Below, one piece after another: positions 45,775 through 54,607 of a DNA stretch of 64,000 nt; within the stretch, counting starts at the first letter, position 1, and every line of letters starts with the position of its first letter. The notes beneath the pieces are model-generated. The model saw only the letters and a program-made list of their open reading frames with translations. It made no database searches and had not been told where the DNA came from. The DNA is taken from assembly GCF_009745975.1 (NCBI RefSeq), contig NZ_WHOL01000064.1, positions 62,001-126,000 of the forward strand, in the 5' to 3' direction. The DNA is from Actinokineospora pegani (GTDB lineage Bacteria; Actinomycetota; Actinomycetes; Mycobacteriales; Pseudonocardiaceae). The translations under genes and the position numbers were made by a program.

Positions 45775-48681
45775 CTATCCTGACACCCCGCGCGGAGACG
45801 GGGGCACTCGGTCCGCGAGCTCGGGGTGCGCGGCCACCGCCGCCGCGATAGCCGAGGGGTCCGGCACTGGCGAGTGTTTGAGGTAAAGGTCGACGATCCG
45901 GCCGGTGAGCTCGGCAAGCAAGCCCCCCGATCTGGCCTTGAGCAGGACTCCGAGGAGGCGGGCAAAGGCCTCGGTGTGCCTTCCTGGCGGAACATCTCCG
46001 ACCGCTTGCGGCAGGCCCCAGATCCTGCCCGCGCCCAAGATCATCGCCATGGTCCACGACAGTGCGAAGTCCAGCGCGTCCTCGTGGGGCTGGAACCACT
46101 GTTCGTCGTAGACCAAGGCTTGACCGAACCTCGTCGCCAGCACCTGCTCGCGCTTCACGCTGAGGCGTGCGCGGTTGATCGTAGTCGAGAACTGGGCGGT
46201 GTCCATGAAGGTCAGTTTGCAGTCCACCAACTCCAAGATCGAGAAGGTGGCGGTGGCCGACACATGGTCCAACCCCGCCCACCACAAGCTGCACAACGAT
46301 TCCCACGTCCCCCCCTCTGGATGTGCGAGGAAGTCCGCTAGGGGTAGGGATTGTCCAGGAAACAGCGCGACGTGGAGGAGCACGAGGTTGGCGGAGTAGG
46401 TCGCCAGGTGCCGAACATGGTCCACCGGCTTGGGCTCGTACCGAGTCTCCGCACGCCGCCTGCTGCGAACTTCGGTCAGCAGGGTGACGAGAACCTTCGC
46501 GACGCGATGTGCCTCCTCGGCTGGCATCTCGCCGCAGAGGTCTTCCAGGAAGCGCAAGGTCGGTCGCCGGGTGGCCAGGGACTCGTGGGACAGCAGGGCG
46601 GACAATAGGTCGTCAGCCGGGGAACTCATCCCGTAGCGGCCGCTGAACGCGGCCCGGGTGACGTCCACCAGCTCGTCGAGCACGCGGATGGCGACCAGAT
46701 ACTCGCCGAAGGTCGCGTGCAGGAACTCGTAGTGCCGATCCTCCCCGTCCGCACCCATGTCGCGCTCTGAGGAGTGGACGAAGAAGAACTCGCCGAGGAC
46801 GCGATCACCGGGGTCGTGAATGTCGTCCTTGTCCAGCGCCGCCAGGTCAGCAGCCAGTTCGCGGGCCGTGATGTCCTGCCTGCCCCGGTTGAACATGCCG
46901 AGGGCCGCCGTGGACAGCCGCCGGAGGTGCTTGTGAACGGCGGCGTCGACCTCGTCCGGGGTGGGAGTGCCGGACTTCTGGGCCTCGCGGATGGCGAAGT
47001 ACTCGAGCAGCCGCTGGTACACACTGGCGGACGACATGTGCTCGTTGACCAGCGGGTTGTCCGGGTCCGCGAAGTAGATGGCCAGCATGAGCAGCAGCAG
47101 CGGCTGGGCAGTCAGGTCTCGCTGGTGAAGCGCTGAGTCGAGGGCGAACTCCTGGGTCGAGCCGCCCTCGATGCCCGCCGCGTTCGCCCGGTGCCATACC
47201 CGCAGCCACTGGGCGATCTGGGTGTCGTCGAAGTTCTCCAACTTGACCACGGGGGTGCCCCCGGGAACCTCCACCCGGTCGGACACCACCGTCCGGGACG
47301 TGACGACCACAACGACCGGGTGGCCCTGGACCGCCTCGGTTCGCTGGAAGTCAACCACCGCCTGGAGGTAACCGTACAGGCGCGTGTGGGTCTGCTGCAG
47401 CAGCTCGTCAAGACCGTCGAGCACCACGACCCGGATGGTGTCCTTGCTCTGGTCGACGAGATCGGCCCACTCCGTCCGGCGGTTGGTTGCGTCGTCCAGG
47501 GCCTTCTGAATCTGTTGGTGCACAGGGGCATCGCCGCTGACATAGCGCAGCGGAACCCGCACAACCGTGTGCGTCTCGGCAGGCAAGCGGGCAGACAGGA
47601 CCTTGGTCAACAGGCTCTTGCCCGCCCCCGGGTGTCCCAGCACCAGCAGCGGCGTCCGGGTGGCCGCCGCAGATGTGAAGTGGGCGAGCAATCCCAGGTC
47701 GAGGTGCTCTTGGACGGGCCGCTCCTGCCACCACTTGTCGTCGGCCAACGAGGTTCCCGAGCGCTTCACCGCGAAGCGGTACCTCGGGCTGACGAAGATG
47801 TCCTCGACCCGGGGGAAGACCAGGTGCCGCCCGTACTGCTCCGCCGACTGGCGGGCGATGATCGGCTCGTCGAGCACCGCCCGATTGACCCGGCGCACGG
47901 TGTCGCGCAGGTCGGTTGTGGTCGCCTCGGGGGCGATCCCGCTGAAGAACGTCTCCATCCGGGCCAGCGCCGCGTCGTGGCTGTCCAGCAGGCCAAGGAC
48001 GTCGTCTCCGAGGACGCGGAGTTGCTCGCGGGTGGCGGCGTGCTCGCCGAGCTCGGCCCAGACGCGGAACTCGGGCACCTCGGCGACCAACTCGCGGAAG
48101 TAGCCGACGTAGCGCTCCTCCGCGTCGATCTTGAACCGCCCCGGGGTCCACCAGATGCCGGAGACGCGCAGGAAATCGGCGGTGGACCAATTCATCCCGT
48201 CGAACCACGCCACGACGTGCTCCACGTTCTCGGCGAACCCACGCTCGATCGACGGGGCCGGGATCTCCTGCTCCGCCAAGGCCCGGCCCAACGCGGACTC
48301 GTGGGCCGTCCGCACGGTCTCCGCCAGGTCCGTTGGCACACGCTGCCGAGCCAGGAACTCGCGCAGGGCGTCGAAGTAGGCGGCCGCGACCAACGTCGAG
48401 TGGGCGGCGAGGACAGCCGCGTGGCGTTGCGGGGCGGGGACCCGTTTCATCGAGTTCACCCTGTCGCGCAGCAGGCGTATGAACTCATTCTTCTGGTCGA
48501 CCGAACCCCACACCACGACCAGCACAGCGGCGGCCGCCGCCGGGGCGAAGGTGACAGCGGCCGCCCCGGCGGCGAGGATCAGGCCGCCGGATACCTTGTC
48601 CAGGCGGTTGATCCACTTGTCGTCGTGCTTGCCGAGGACGCGCAACGCGCCCTCGTACGTCAGCGGGTTCTCCCGGGCCAT
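45775..48681 (-). CDS. NACHT domain NTPase (candidate bacterial NLR-type defence protein)
   Basis: 968 aa. The N-terminus has a basic helix then a hydrophobic pair (about 30-60, GGLILAAGAAAVTFAPAAAA and VLVVVWG) and a helical region to about 300. The STAND NTPase follows: Walker A LGHPGAGKS (Lys355), Walker B VVVLDGLDELLQQ (about 417-427, with the second Asp typical of NACHT), sensor VVVVTSRTVV, and a winged-helix segment ending YEFLHATFGEYLVAIRVL (about 640-657). The C-terminal 300 residues are helical without clear repeats. N-terminal helical NACHT proteins of this layout are known in anti-phage defence. ATG 48681 is used; GTG 48696 would add five residues. It ends 4 bp before the cyclophilin gene. 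Confidence 0.82.
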   Translation of the reverse strand: MARENPLTYEGALRVLGKHDDKWINRLDKVSGGLILAAGAAAVTFAPAAAAAVLVVVWGSVDQKNEFIRLLRDRVNSMKRVPAPQRHAAVLAAHSTLVAAAYFDALREFLARQRVPTDLAETVRTAHESALGRALAEQEIPAPSIERGFAENVEHVVAWFDGMNWSTADFLRVSGIWWTPGRFKIDAEERYVGYFRELVAEVPEFRVWAELGEHAATREQLRVLGDDVLGLLDSHDAALARMETFFSGIAPEATTTDLRDTVRRVNRAVLDEPIIARQSAEQYGRHLVFPRVEDIFVSPRYRFAVKRSGTSLADDKWWQERPVQEHLDLGLLAHFTSAAATRTPLLVLGHPGAGKSLLTKVLSARLPAETHTVVRVPLRYVSGDAPVHQQIQKALDDATNRRTEWADLVDQSKDTIRVVVLDGLDELLQQTHTRLYGYLQAVVDFQRTEAVQGHPVVVVVTSRTVVSDRVEVPGGTPVVKLENFDDTQIAQWLRVWHRANAAGIEGGSTQEFALDSALHQRDLTAQPLLLLMLAIYFADPDNPLVNEHMSSASVYQRLLEYFAIREAQKSGTPTPDEVDAAVHKHLRRLSTAALGMFNRGRQDITARELAADLAALDKDDIHDPGDRVLGEFFFVHSSERDMGADGEDRHYEFLHATFGEYLVAIRVLDELVDVTRAAFSGRYGMSSPADDLLSALLSHESLATRRPTLRFLEDLCGEMPAEEAHRVAKVLVTLLTEVRSRRRAETRYEPKPVDHVRHLATYSANLVLLHVALFPGQSLPLADFLAHPEGGTWESLCSLWWAGLDHVSATATFSILELVDCKLTFMDTAQFSTTINRARLSVKREQVLATRFGQALVYDEQWFQPHEDALDFALSWTMAMILGAGRIWGLPQAVGDVPPGRHTEAFARLLGVLLKARSGGLLAELTGRIVDLYLKHSPVPDPSAIAAAVAAHPELADRVPPSPRGVSG

Positions 48682-48703
48682 GCGCCCGTTGTACACCGCA
48701 CGG

Positions 48704-50623
48704 CTACCCCACGGCAGGTGCTTCCGCGAACGCGTCCGCGGGCGCCATCGGGATCTGGAAGTGCGACGCCCCAGGACCCCACTCCACCCCGTAGATCCCG
48801 CCCAACTGGTTCAGCAGGTTCAACGGCGTCGACAGCAACCGGGGCGTGTCAGCGCTGGACACGGTCACCCGCAACCGGTGCCCGGCCTCGACCCGCGCGA
48901 ACGTCGTCGGCACCTCGATGTCGTACCGGGTCTTGGCGCCGATGCGGACCGGTTGCTTGGCCTCGAGGGTGTAGGGGTGGAACGGGAGCAGGTAGCTGCC
49001 ATCCGGCGCGCGCCAGCTCCGGGACTCGTCGACGGCGCGGTGGCTGCCCAGGAGGGAGCCGCTCGCCACCGGCCGGGAGAGGCCGTTGGGGGCGACCGTC
49101 GAGACCGTGACGGCGAACTGGGTGTCGGAGCGGGAGGCGGTGGCGAGGATCGAGGCGGAGAGCGGGCCCGCGATCGTCTGCGGCGAGTCGAAGGGCTCGG
49201 TGGTGTAGGTCTTCCCGAGCAGCGGCAACTGGGTGAGGTTGTCGTTGTAGGTGCAGGGCGGGGGGAGCCGCAAGGCGTTGAACACCGCCACCAGGCCGCC
49301 CGCGGTGGCCTGGTCCAGGCCGCGGTTGCAGGGGACGGCGAGGGGGGCGTAGATGATCGTGTCCGTGCCGGAGCGGGTCGGGGCGGTGGTGGACAGGGAG
49401 CCGTGCGCGCCGGGGTGCAGGACGGTCGGGGTGGCCTCGGGGAAGGGGAAGTGGGTGGCGCCGACCCAGCGGTCGGTGCCGACCTCGTTGAGGCGCAGGG
49501 GCGGTCCGGTCAGACCGGTGTCGACGCCCTTGAGGTGGTGGTCGAACCACTGGACGCGAAGGCGGTCCATGTCGATCCCCGCGCCCGCGGTGACGTGGTG
49601 CCAGGGGCCCATCACCATGCGGTAGTCGGGGTCGACGGGCTGGTCGGGGGTCATCGGCCTGCCCTGCTCGCCGCCCGCGGCGATGGTCTGCAAGTCGTTG
49701 TAGAGCAGCAGTTGGCCGCGTTCGAACACGTCGTCCCAGCCGCCGACCATCTGGATGGGGACGCCGGTGGCGACGACCTGCGGGAGCACCGAGCGCGGGC
49801 TGCGGGAGCGCCAGTACGGCCCGTCGTTGACCAGTTCCCCGTTGCCCACGGCCTGCAGCAGCAGGTCGGCGTGGAAGCTGAGCAGGCCCGCCGCGCGCTG
49901 GAGCAGGACCGTGGCCAGGTCGGGGTTGCCCGCGGTGGCGGCGTTGACCAACTGCATGAAGCCGGTCATGGCCAGGTAGAGCACGTTGGAGGCGACGCCG
50001 AAGTTGCCGCCGGGGAAGGTCATGTCCCGGTAGGGGTCCAGGCTGGGCACGATCGGGAACATCGCCTTGACCGGGGAGTCCTCACCCAGTTCGGCGACGG
50101 TGAAGAACTGGTTGATCGCCATGTAGGACGCGCCCTCGAGGCCGACGACGCCGCTGGAGTTCGGCAGGTCCGCCGCCCACCGCACCAGCGCGGCGCCGTC
50201 CAGCGCCTCGCGCTTGCCCAGGAAGTCCCAGACGCCCTGCGACCCGCCGGTGCCGCGCACGTCGGCGATGACGTTGATGTAGCCGCGCTCCACCAGGTGC
50301 CGGTTGCCGCCGCCGAGCAGCGCCAGGCCCGCCTCCGGGTCGGTCAGGCCGGGGGCGACCGACATCAGCGCGCCGTAGGGCGTCTGGGTCAGCACCACCG
50401 GGAACGGGCCCTCGGCGGGCGTGCCGTCCGGGTTGGTCGGGTAGTGGACGTCGGCGCGCAGGACCGTGCCGTCGTCCATCGTGACCGGCACCTCCTGCCG
50501 CGAGCCCATGCCGAACACGGCGGGACCGGGCGCCCAGTCGGCCGTCGCGGCGGGACCGGAACCGACGAGGCAGAGCCCGGCGAGCAGGGTGACCGTCAGC
50601 AGACGGGCGAGGAAAGCGGACAT
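48704..50623 (-). CDS. Secreted CocE/NonD family hydrolase (X-Pro dipeptidyl-peptidase-like)
   Basis: 639 aa. The signal peptide ends near residue 28 (PAATA-DWAPG). The alpha/beta-hydrolase domain shows VVGLEGASYMAINQF (nucleophile Ser in GxSY), GGWDDVFERGQ (Asp) and GPWHHVTAG (His). The C-terminal jelly-roll domain typical of CocE and X-Pro peptidases is present (about 510-639; RVEAGHRLRVTVSSAD). The ATG at 50623 gives a clean signal peptide. Family members cleave esters, acylated antibiotics or X-Pro dipeptides; the specificity here is unknown. Confidence 0.9.
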   Translation of the reverse strand: MSAFLARLLTVTLLAGLCLVGSGPAATADWAPGPAVFGMGSRQEVPVTMDDGTVLRADVHYPTNPDGTPAEGPFPVVLTQTPYGALMSVAPGLTDPEAGLALLGGGNRHLVERGYINVIADVRGTGGSQGVWDFLGKREALDGAALVRWAADLPNSSGVVGLEGASYMAINQFFTVAELGEDSPVKAMFPIVPSLDPYRDMTFPGGNFGVASNVLYLAMTGFMQLVNAATAGNPDLATVLLQRAAGLLSFHADLLLQAVGNGELVNDGPYWRSRSPRSVLPQVVATGVPIQMVGGWDDVFERGQLLLYNDLQTIAAGGEQGRPMTPDQPVDPDYRMVMGPWHHVTAGAGIDMDRLRVQWFDHHLKGVDTGLTGPPLRLNEVGTDRWVGATHFPFPEATPTVLHPGAHGSLSTTAPTRSGTDTIIYAPLAVPCNRGLDQATAGGLVAVFNALRLPPPCTYNDNLTQLPLLGKTYTTEPFDSPQTIAGPLSASILATASRSDTQFAVTVSTVAPNGLSRPVASGSLLGSHRAVDESRSWRAPDGSYLLPFHPYTLEAKQPVRIGAKTRYDIEVPTTFARVEAGHRLRVTVSSADTPRLLSTPLNLLNQLGGIYGVEWGPGASHFQIPMAPADAFAEAPAVG

Positions 50624-50890
50624 TTTCTGGTTGTACCGCGCGACTTGACGACACCACAACCTTTATCGCCCGATCCGGTACCAGGTCGTTTCCGGGCTCC
50701 GACCGGCGCGTTTGCGCAAAAAACATGAAACTTATCAGACCTTGGCTCGATATCGCCCAGCGTCACGGGAACAGCGCTGACGTTTTCATCCATAACGGTG
50801 AAATAGGCCCCATTTGTCCTAGCCGGAACACCGCGATGAGCACGGAAGGTCATTTCCGGAATGCGCTCCCGCCCGCACCGTCGGCGGAAC

Positions 50891-51628
50891 TCACGCCACC
50901 ACCAACCGGTACCCGACATCCGCCGAGTCCAGCCCCGACAGCCCCCCGTGCCGCCGCGCCCACGCCCCGGAGTCCACATCGGACCGAAGGGCGGCCGTGC
51001 CGCGCTCCACCACGGGACCGGGCAGCGCGGCGATGCCGGAGATGCCCGCCCGCACCCGCGGGTCCAGGTACCGCTCGGGGCGACGCCAGAACGCGGCCAG
51101 GAACCCGTCCGCGCAGTCCCACGGCACCTCGACGGTGGAGACAACCGCGGTGGGGCCGAGCCCCGCGCGGACGGCGTCGACCGTCGCCAGCCCGCGTTCG
51201 CGCTCGGCCACCTCGGGCAGGTAGTCGGCGACGAGCCAGAAGCGGGCGACCACCTCGGGGTCCCAGGTCAGCACGACCTGCCTGCGCGAGACCCTGCGCA
51301 ACTCGGCCAGCCCGGCCGCGACGTCGGTCCAGTGGTGCGTGGTCAGCAGCGCCATGCCCACGTCGAAGGAGGCGTCGGGGAACGGGAGGCGCTCGGCGAC
51401 CGCGCGCACGACGGGCGCGGCGCCGGGCGGGCGCTGCCGCACCATCGTCACCGAGGGCTCGACGGCGACGAGGTCGCGGTCGGCCGGTTCGTAGGACCCG
51501 CTCCCCGCACCGACGTTGACCACCGTGCGCGCGTCGCCGAGCGCGACGGACAAGGCCCGCGCGATGCGCGGGTCCGGACGGCGGGTGGTGGCGTAGCCGC
51601 GGCCGAGCGCGCGGTAGGGGTCGGTCAC
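50891..51628 (-). CDS. Class I SAM-dependent methyltransferase
   Basis: 245 aa. Motif I TVVNVGAGSGSYEP and post-I LVAVEPSVTMVRQR identify the Methyltransf_11-type fold; LPFPDASFDVGMALLTTHHW is the motif IV region. The usual GxGxG is kept, but Asn and Val before it are less common. GTG 51628 is used. It stands alone, divergent from the acyltransferase. The substrate is unknown. Confidence 0.82.
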   Translation of the reverse strand: MTDPYRALGRGYATTRRPDPRIARALSVALGDARTVVNVGAGSGSYEPADRDLVAVEPSVTMVRQRPPGAAPVVRAVAERLPFPDASFDVGMALLTTHHWTDVAAGLAELRRVSRRQVVLTWDPEVVARFWLVADYLPEVAERERGLATVDAVRAGLGPTAVVSTVEVPWDCADGFLAAFWRRPERYLDPRVRAGISGIAALPGPVVERGTAALRSDVDSGAWARRHGGLSGLDSADVGYRLVVA

Positions 51629-51763
51629 CCGACCAAGGTGACCGAGACGTGACCCACGCGCAACGGGTTAAACCACGGCCGCGAGCGCCGGGGCCGTTTG
51701 CCCTCCTCACGCCAGATGGGGCAGGGTCGCTCGGAACCACCGCCGACCCAGGAGCCGCCAGCG

Positions 51764-53797
51764 ATGACCCCTGTGGCCACCAACCAGCGGGTCTCCGCAT
51801 CGACGAGCCGCACCCCCGCAGGTCACCACCGTCCCGAACTGCAAGGTCTGCGGGCGCTGGCGGTCATCCTCGTGGTGGTCTACCACGTGTGGCTGGGCCG
51901 GGTTTCCGGTGGTGTTGACGTGTTCTTCGTCATATCAGGCTTCCTGGTCACCGGTCAACTCGTGCGCGCGACCACGCGCGGGGGCATCCCGTTCCGCTCG
52001 CACTTCGGGCGGCTGCTCAAGCGGCTGGTCCCGTCGGCGACGGTGGTGCTGGTGGCCGTCGCGGTCGCGGCGGTGTTCCTGCTGCCCGGCAACCGGTGGC
52101 TGCAGACGGTCCGCGAGATCACCGCGTCGGCGCTCTACGCGCAGAACTGGCAACTGGCTTTCGACTCGGTCGACTACTACGCGCAGAACAACACCGCCAG
52201 CGTCGTGCAGCACTTCTGGTCCCTGTCGATCCAGGGCCAGTTCTACCTCGTGTGGCCGCTGCTGGTGGCGCTGGTCGCCGTGGTCGCCCGCCGCCACCCC
52301 CGGCGGGTGCTGGCGTTGACGCTGACGACCATCACCGCGGCGTCGCTGGCGTACTCGGTGCACCTGACGGTCGTCAACCAGCCCTACGCCTACTTCCACA
52401 CCGCCACGCGCGTGTGGGAGTTCGGCATCGGCGGCCTGCTGGCGCTGGCGCTGGCCCGGGTGCGGCTCGATCGGCGGCTGCGCGTGGCGCTGGGCTGGGG
52501 TGGCGTGGTCGGGCTGGTCGGCTGCGGCGCGCTGATGAACGTCGGCGCCATGTTCCCCGGGTGGCTGGCGCTGTGGCCGGTCCTGTCGGCGTGCTCGGTG
52601 ATCCTGGCCGGGCAGACCGCGAGCGCGTTCGGCGCCGACCGGTGGCTGTCGCTGCGGCCGCTGTCCTACGTCGGCGACATCAGCTACTGCCTCTACCTGT
52701 GGCACTGGCCGGTGCTGGTCTTCTACCTCGTGGTGCGCGACAGGGTGGAGGTCGGCCTGCTGGGCGGGTTGTTCATCATCGCCCTGTCGGTGGTGCTGGC
52801 CGTGCTCACCCACCACCTGGTGGAGGAGCCCGTGCGCAAGTCCGGCATCGGCTCGGTGAAACCCTGGGGCGCCTACCGGATGGCCGGGCTGATGCTGGTC
52901 GCCGTGCTGGGACTCGCCCAGGTCTGGCAGCACGTCGCGGTGCGGCAGGCGGACCGGTTCGCCGGCATGGTCGGCGACCAGGACCACCCCGGCGCGGTGG
53001 CGCACGTGCTCGGCTACGAGTTCGAGGGCGACGACGACGCGGTGCTGATCCCGCCGATGGTCACCATCGGCGACGACTGGCTCAACACCCCCGACATGAC
53101 GTGCGGCAGGCGCGCGGGCACGCGCCAGTTGGACGTCTGCACCAGCACCTACACCGACACCCCCACCAAGCGGGTCGTGATCGTCGGCGACTCGCACATG
53201 GGGCAGTTGACCAACGCGTTCTACCCGATCGCCGAGCGGCGGGGCTGGGAGCTGACCCTGCTCGCCAAGGGCGCGTGCACCTACTCGACCACCTCGGAGC
53301 AGTACCCGGGCGACCCCGGCTGCCTCACCTGGATCGACGAGGCGCACGAGGAGGTCCTGCGACTGCGCCCCGACGCGGTGGTCACCGCCGCCACCCGCGA
53401 CCCGCGCGCGGGCCGCACCGAGGTGACCCCGGCGGGCTTCGTCGAGCGCTGGCAACAGCTACGCGACGCGGGCATCACCGTGTTCGCCATCCGCGACAAC
53501 CCGCGCTTCGACTACCGGCCGAGCGACTGCGCCGAGGTGCACGGGGTGGACTCCGACAAGTGCTCCACCCCGCGCTCGGACATCTTCGCGGAGGAGCCGC
53601 CCTACGCGCGCGTCGAGGGCGTGCCGGACAACGTCTACTTCTTCGACTTCACCGACTACTACTGCGACGCGCTCACCTGCGGCCCCGTGGTGGGCAACGT
53701 CCGGGTCTACATGGACGACAACCACACCACCGCCACGTTCATGCGGACGCTGGCGCCGGTGGTCGAGAACGCCATCGTGCCCACTGTGGGCTGGTAA
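51764..53797 (+). CDS. Membrane acyltransferase (OafA/YrhL type) with C-terminal SGNH domain
   Basis: 677 aa. The acyltransferase-3 domain (about 20-375) begins HRPELQGLRALAVILVVVYH, with the conserved Arg and His, and has about ten helices. WSLSIQGQFYLVWPLLV is another hallmark, although the common SLSVEEQFY has Gln in place of the first Glu. The extracytoplasmic SGNH domain (about 430-677) has GDSHMGQL (Ser) and MDDNHTT (Asp/His). These enzymes O-acetylate surface glycans or secondary metabolites. ATG 51764 has GGAG about 11 bases upstream. No glycan cluster is adjacent. Confidence 0.92.
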   Translation: MTPVATNQRVSASTSRTPAGHHRPELQGLRALAVILVVVYHVWLGRVSGGVDVFFVISGFLVTGQLVRATTRGGIPFRSHFGRLLKRLVPSATVVLVAVAVAAVFLLPGNRWLQTVREITASALYAQNWQLAFDSVDYYAQNNTASVVQHFWSLSIQGQFYLVWPLLVALVAVVARRHPRRVLALTLTTITAASLAYSVHLTVVNQPYAYFHTATRVWEFGIGGLLALALARVRLDRRLRVALGWGGVVGLVGCGALMNVGAMFPGWLALWPVLSACSVILAGQTASAFGADRWLSLRPLSYVGDISYCLYLWHWPVLVFYLVVRDRVEVGLLGGLFIIALSVVLAVLTHHLVEEPVRKSGIGSVKPWGAYRMAGLMLVAVLGLAQVWQHVAVRQADRFAGMVGDQDHPGAVAHVLGYEFEGDDDAVLIPPMVTIGDDWLNTPDMTCGRRAGTRQLDVCTSTYTDTPTKRVVIVGDSHMGQLTNAFYPIAERRGWELTLLAKGACTYSTTSEQYPGDPGCLTWIDEAHEEVLRLRPDAVVTAATRDPRAGRTEVTPAGFVERWQQLRDAGITVFAIRDNPRFDYRPSDCAEVHGVDSDKCSTPRSDIFAEEPPYARVEGVPDNVYFFDFTDYYCDALTCGPVVGNVRVYMDDNHTTATFMRTLAPVVENAIVPTVGW

Positions 53798-53938
53798 CGG
53801 CCGGTACCCAATCCCCAGCATTTCCACACCTCCAGGTACGCATGTGTTTTCACAAGCCGATCACCGCGTTCTTGGCAATGTCAGGGAAGTTTGCCCCGGC
53901 TCCCGGCGGGTATCTGAAAGCTCACTTAGCTTCTAGGG

Positions 53939-54595
53939 ATGCCGCAGCCAATCACCCGCCGCACACTGCTGACCGGGCTGGGGGTCGCCGGGCTCCTGGC
54001 CACCACGGGGGTGGCCGCCCCCACCGCGTCCGCGGTGGACCTGCCTGCCGTCCGGGAGGCCTTCCAGGGCCTGCTGGCCTTCGTGGTGCCGGGGCCGGAC
54101 CGCTACTCCCAGCACCAGGGGGTCACCCTGCCGACCCCGGGCGGTGTGGACATCGCCGCAGCCGAACCCCTCGAGTACACCTATGACCAGGCCATCCCGT
54201 TCCCCGTCATCGGGCGGCCGTTCGACATCAACCTGCCCGGCGCCGCCGCCATCGCCGCGTTCCTCAACATCACCGCGCTCGACGTGGACCCCCGGTCGGC
54301 GATCGGGCCGTTCGCGTCCTCGTTCGCCAACCTCACCCACGCGCGCAAGGCCGAGGTCATGCGCCGGTTGGAGCGGCCCGGCCTGGCCGACGGCACGCCC
54401 GCCCGGTTCCTGATCAACACCATCCCGACCCTGGCCGTGTTCGCGGTCTACTCCGAGGCCCCCGTGTTCGACCGGGCGACCAACCAGCTCACCCAGCGCC
54501 CCGTGGGCTGGGACCTGTCGGACTACGACGGCGTGAGCGACGGCTGGGCCGAGTTCCAGGGCTACTACCGCGGCGTCGACCGCGTCACCGACTGA
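53939..54595 (+). CDS. Tat-exported partner protein of a GMC oxidoreductase (DUF5987/gluconate dehydrogenase subunit 3-like)
   Basis: 218 aa. The twin-arginine signal ITRRTLLTGLGVAGLLATTG ends in ASA-VDLP. The mature part resembles the small subunits that accompany GMC-type dehydrogenases: a short helical protein with LTHARKAEVMRRLE and a C-terminal WDLSDYDGVSDGWAEFQGYY. The GMC oxidoreductase gene starts 12 bp downstream, with its ribosome site overlapping this stop. Because the oxidoreductase has no signal of its own, I infer that this protein could carry it through the Tat system as a complex. Confidence 0.7.
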   Translation: MPQPITRRTLLTGLGVAGLLATTGVAAPTASAVDLPAVREAFQGLLAFVVPGPDRYSQHQGVTLPTPGGVDIAAAEPLEYTYDQAIPFPVIGRPFDINLPGAAAIAAFLNITALDVDPRSAIGPFASSFANLTHARKAEVMRRLERPGLADGTPARFLINTIPTLAVFAVYSEAPVFDRATNQLTQRPVGWDLSDYDGVSDGWAEFQGYYRGVDRVTD

Positions 54596-54607
54596 GGAGA
54601 TTGAGCA

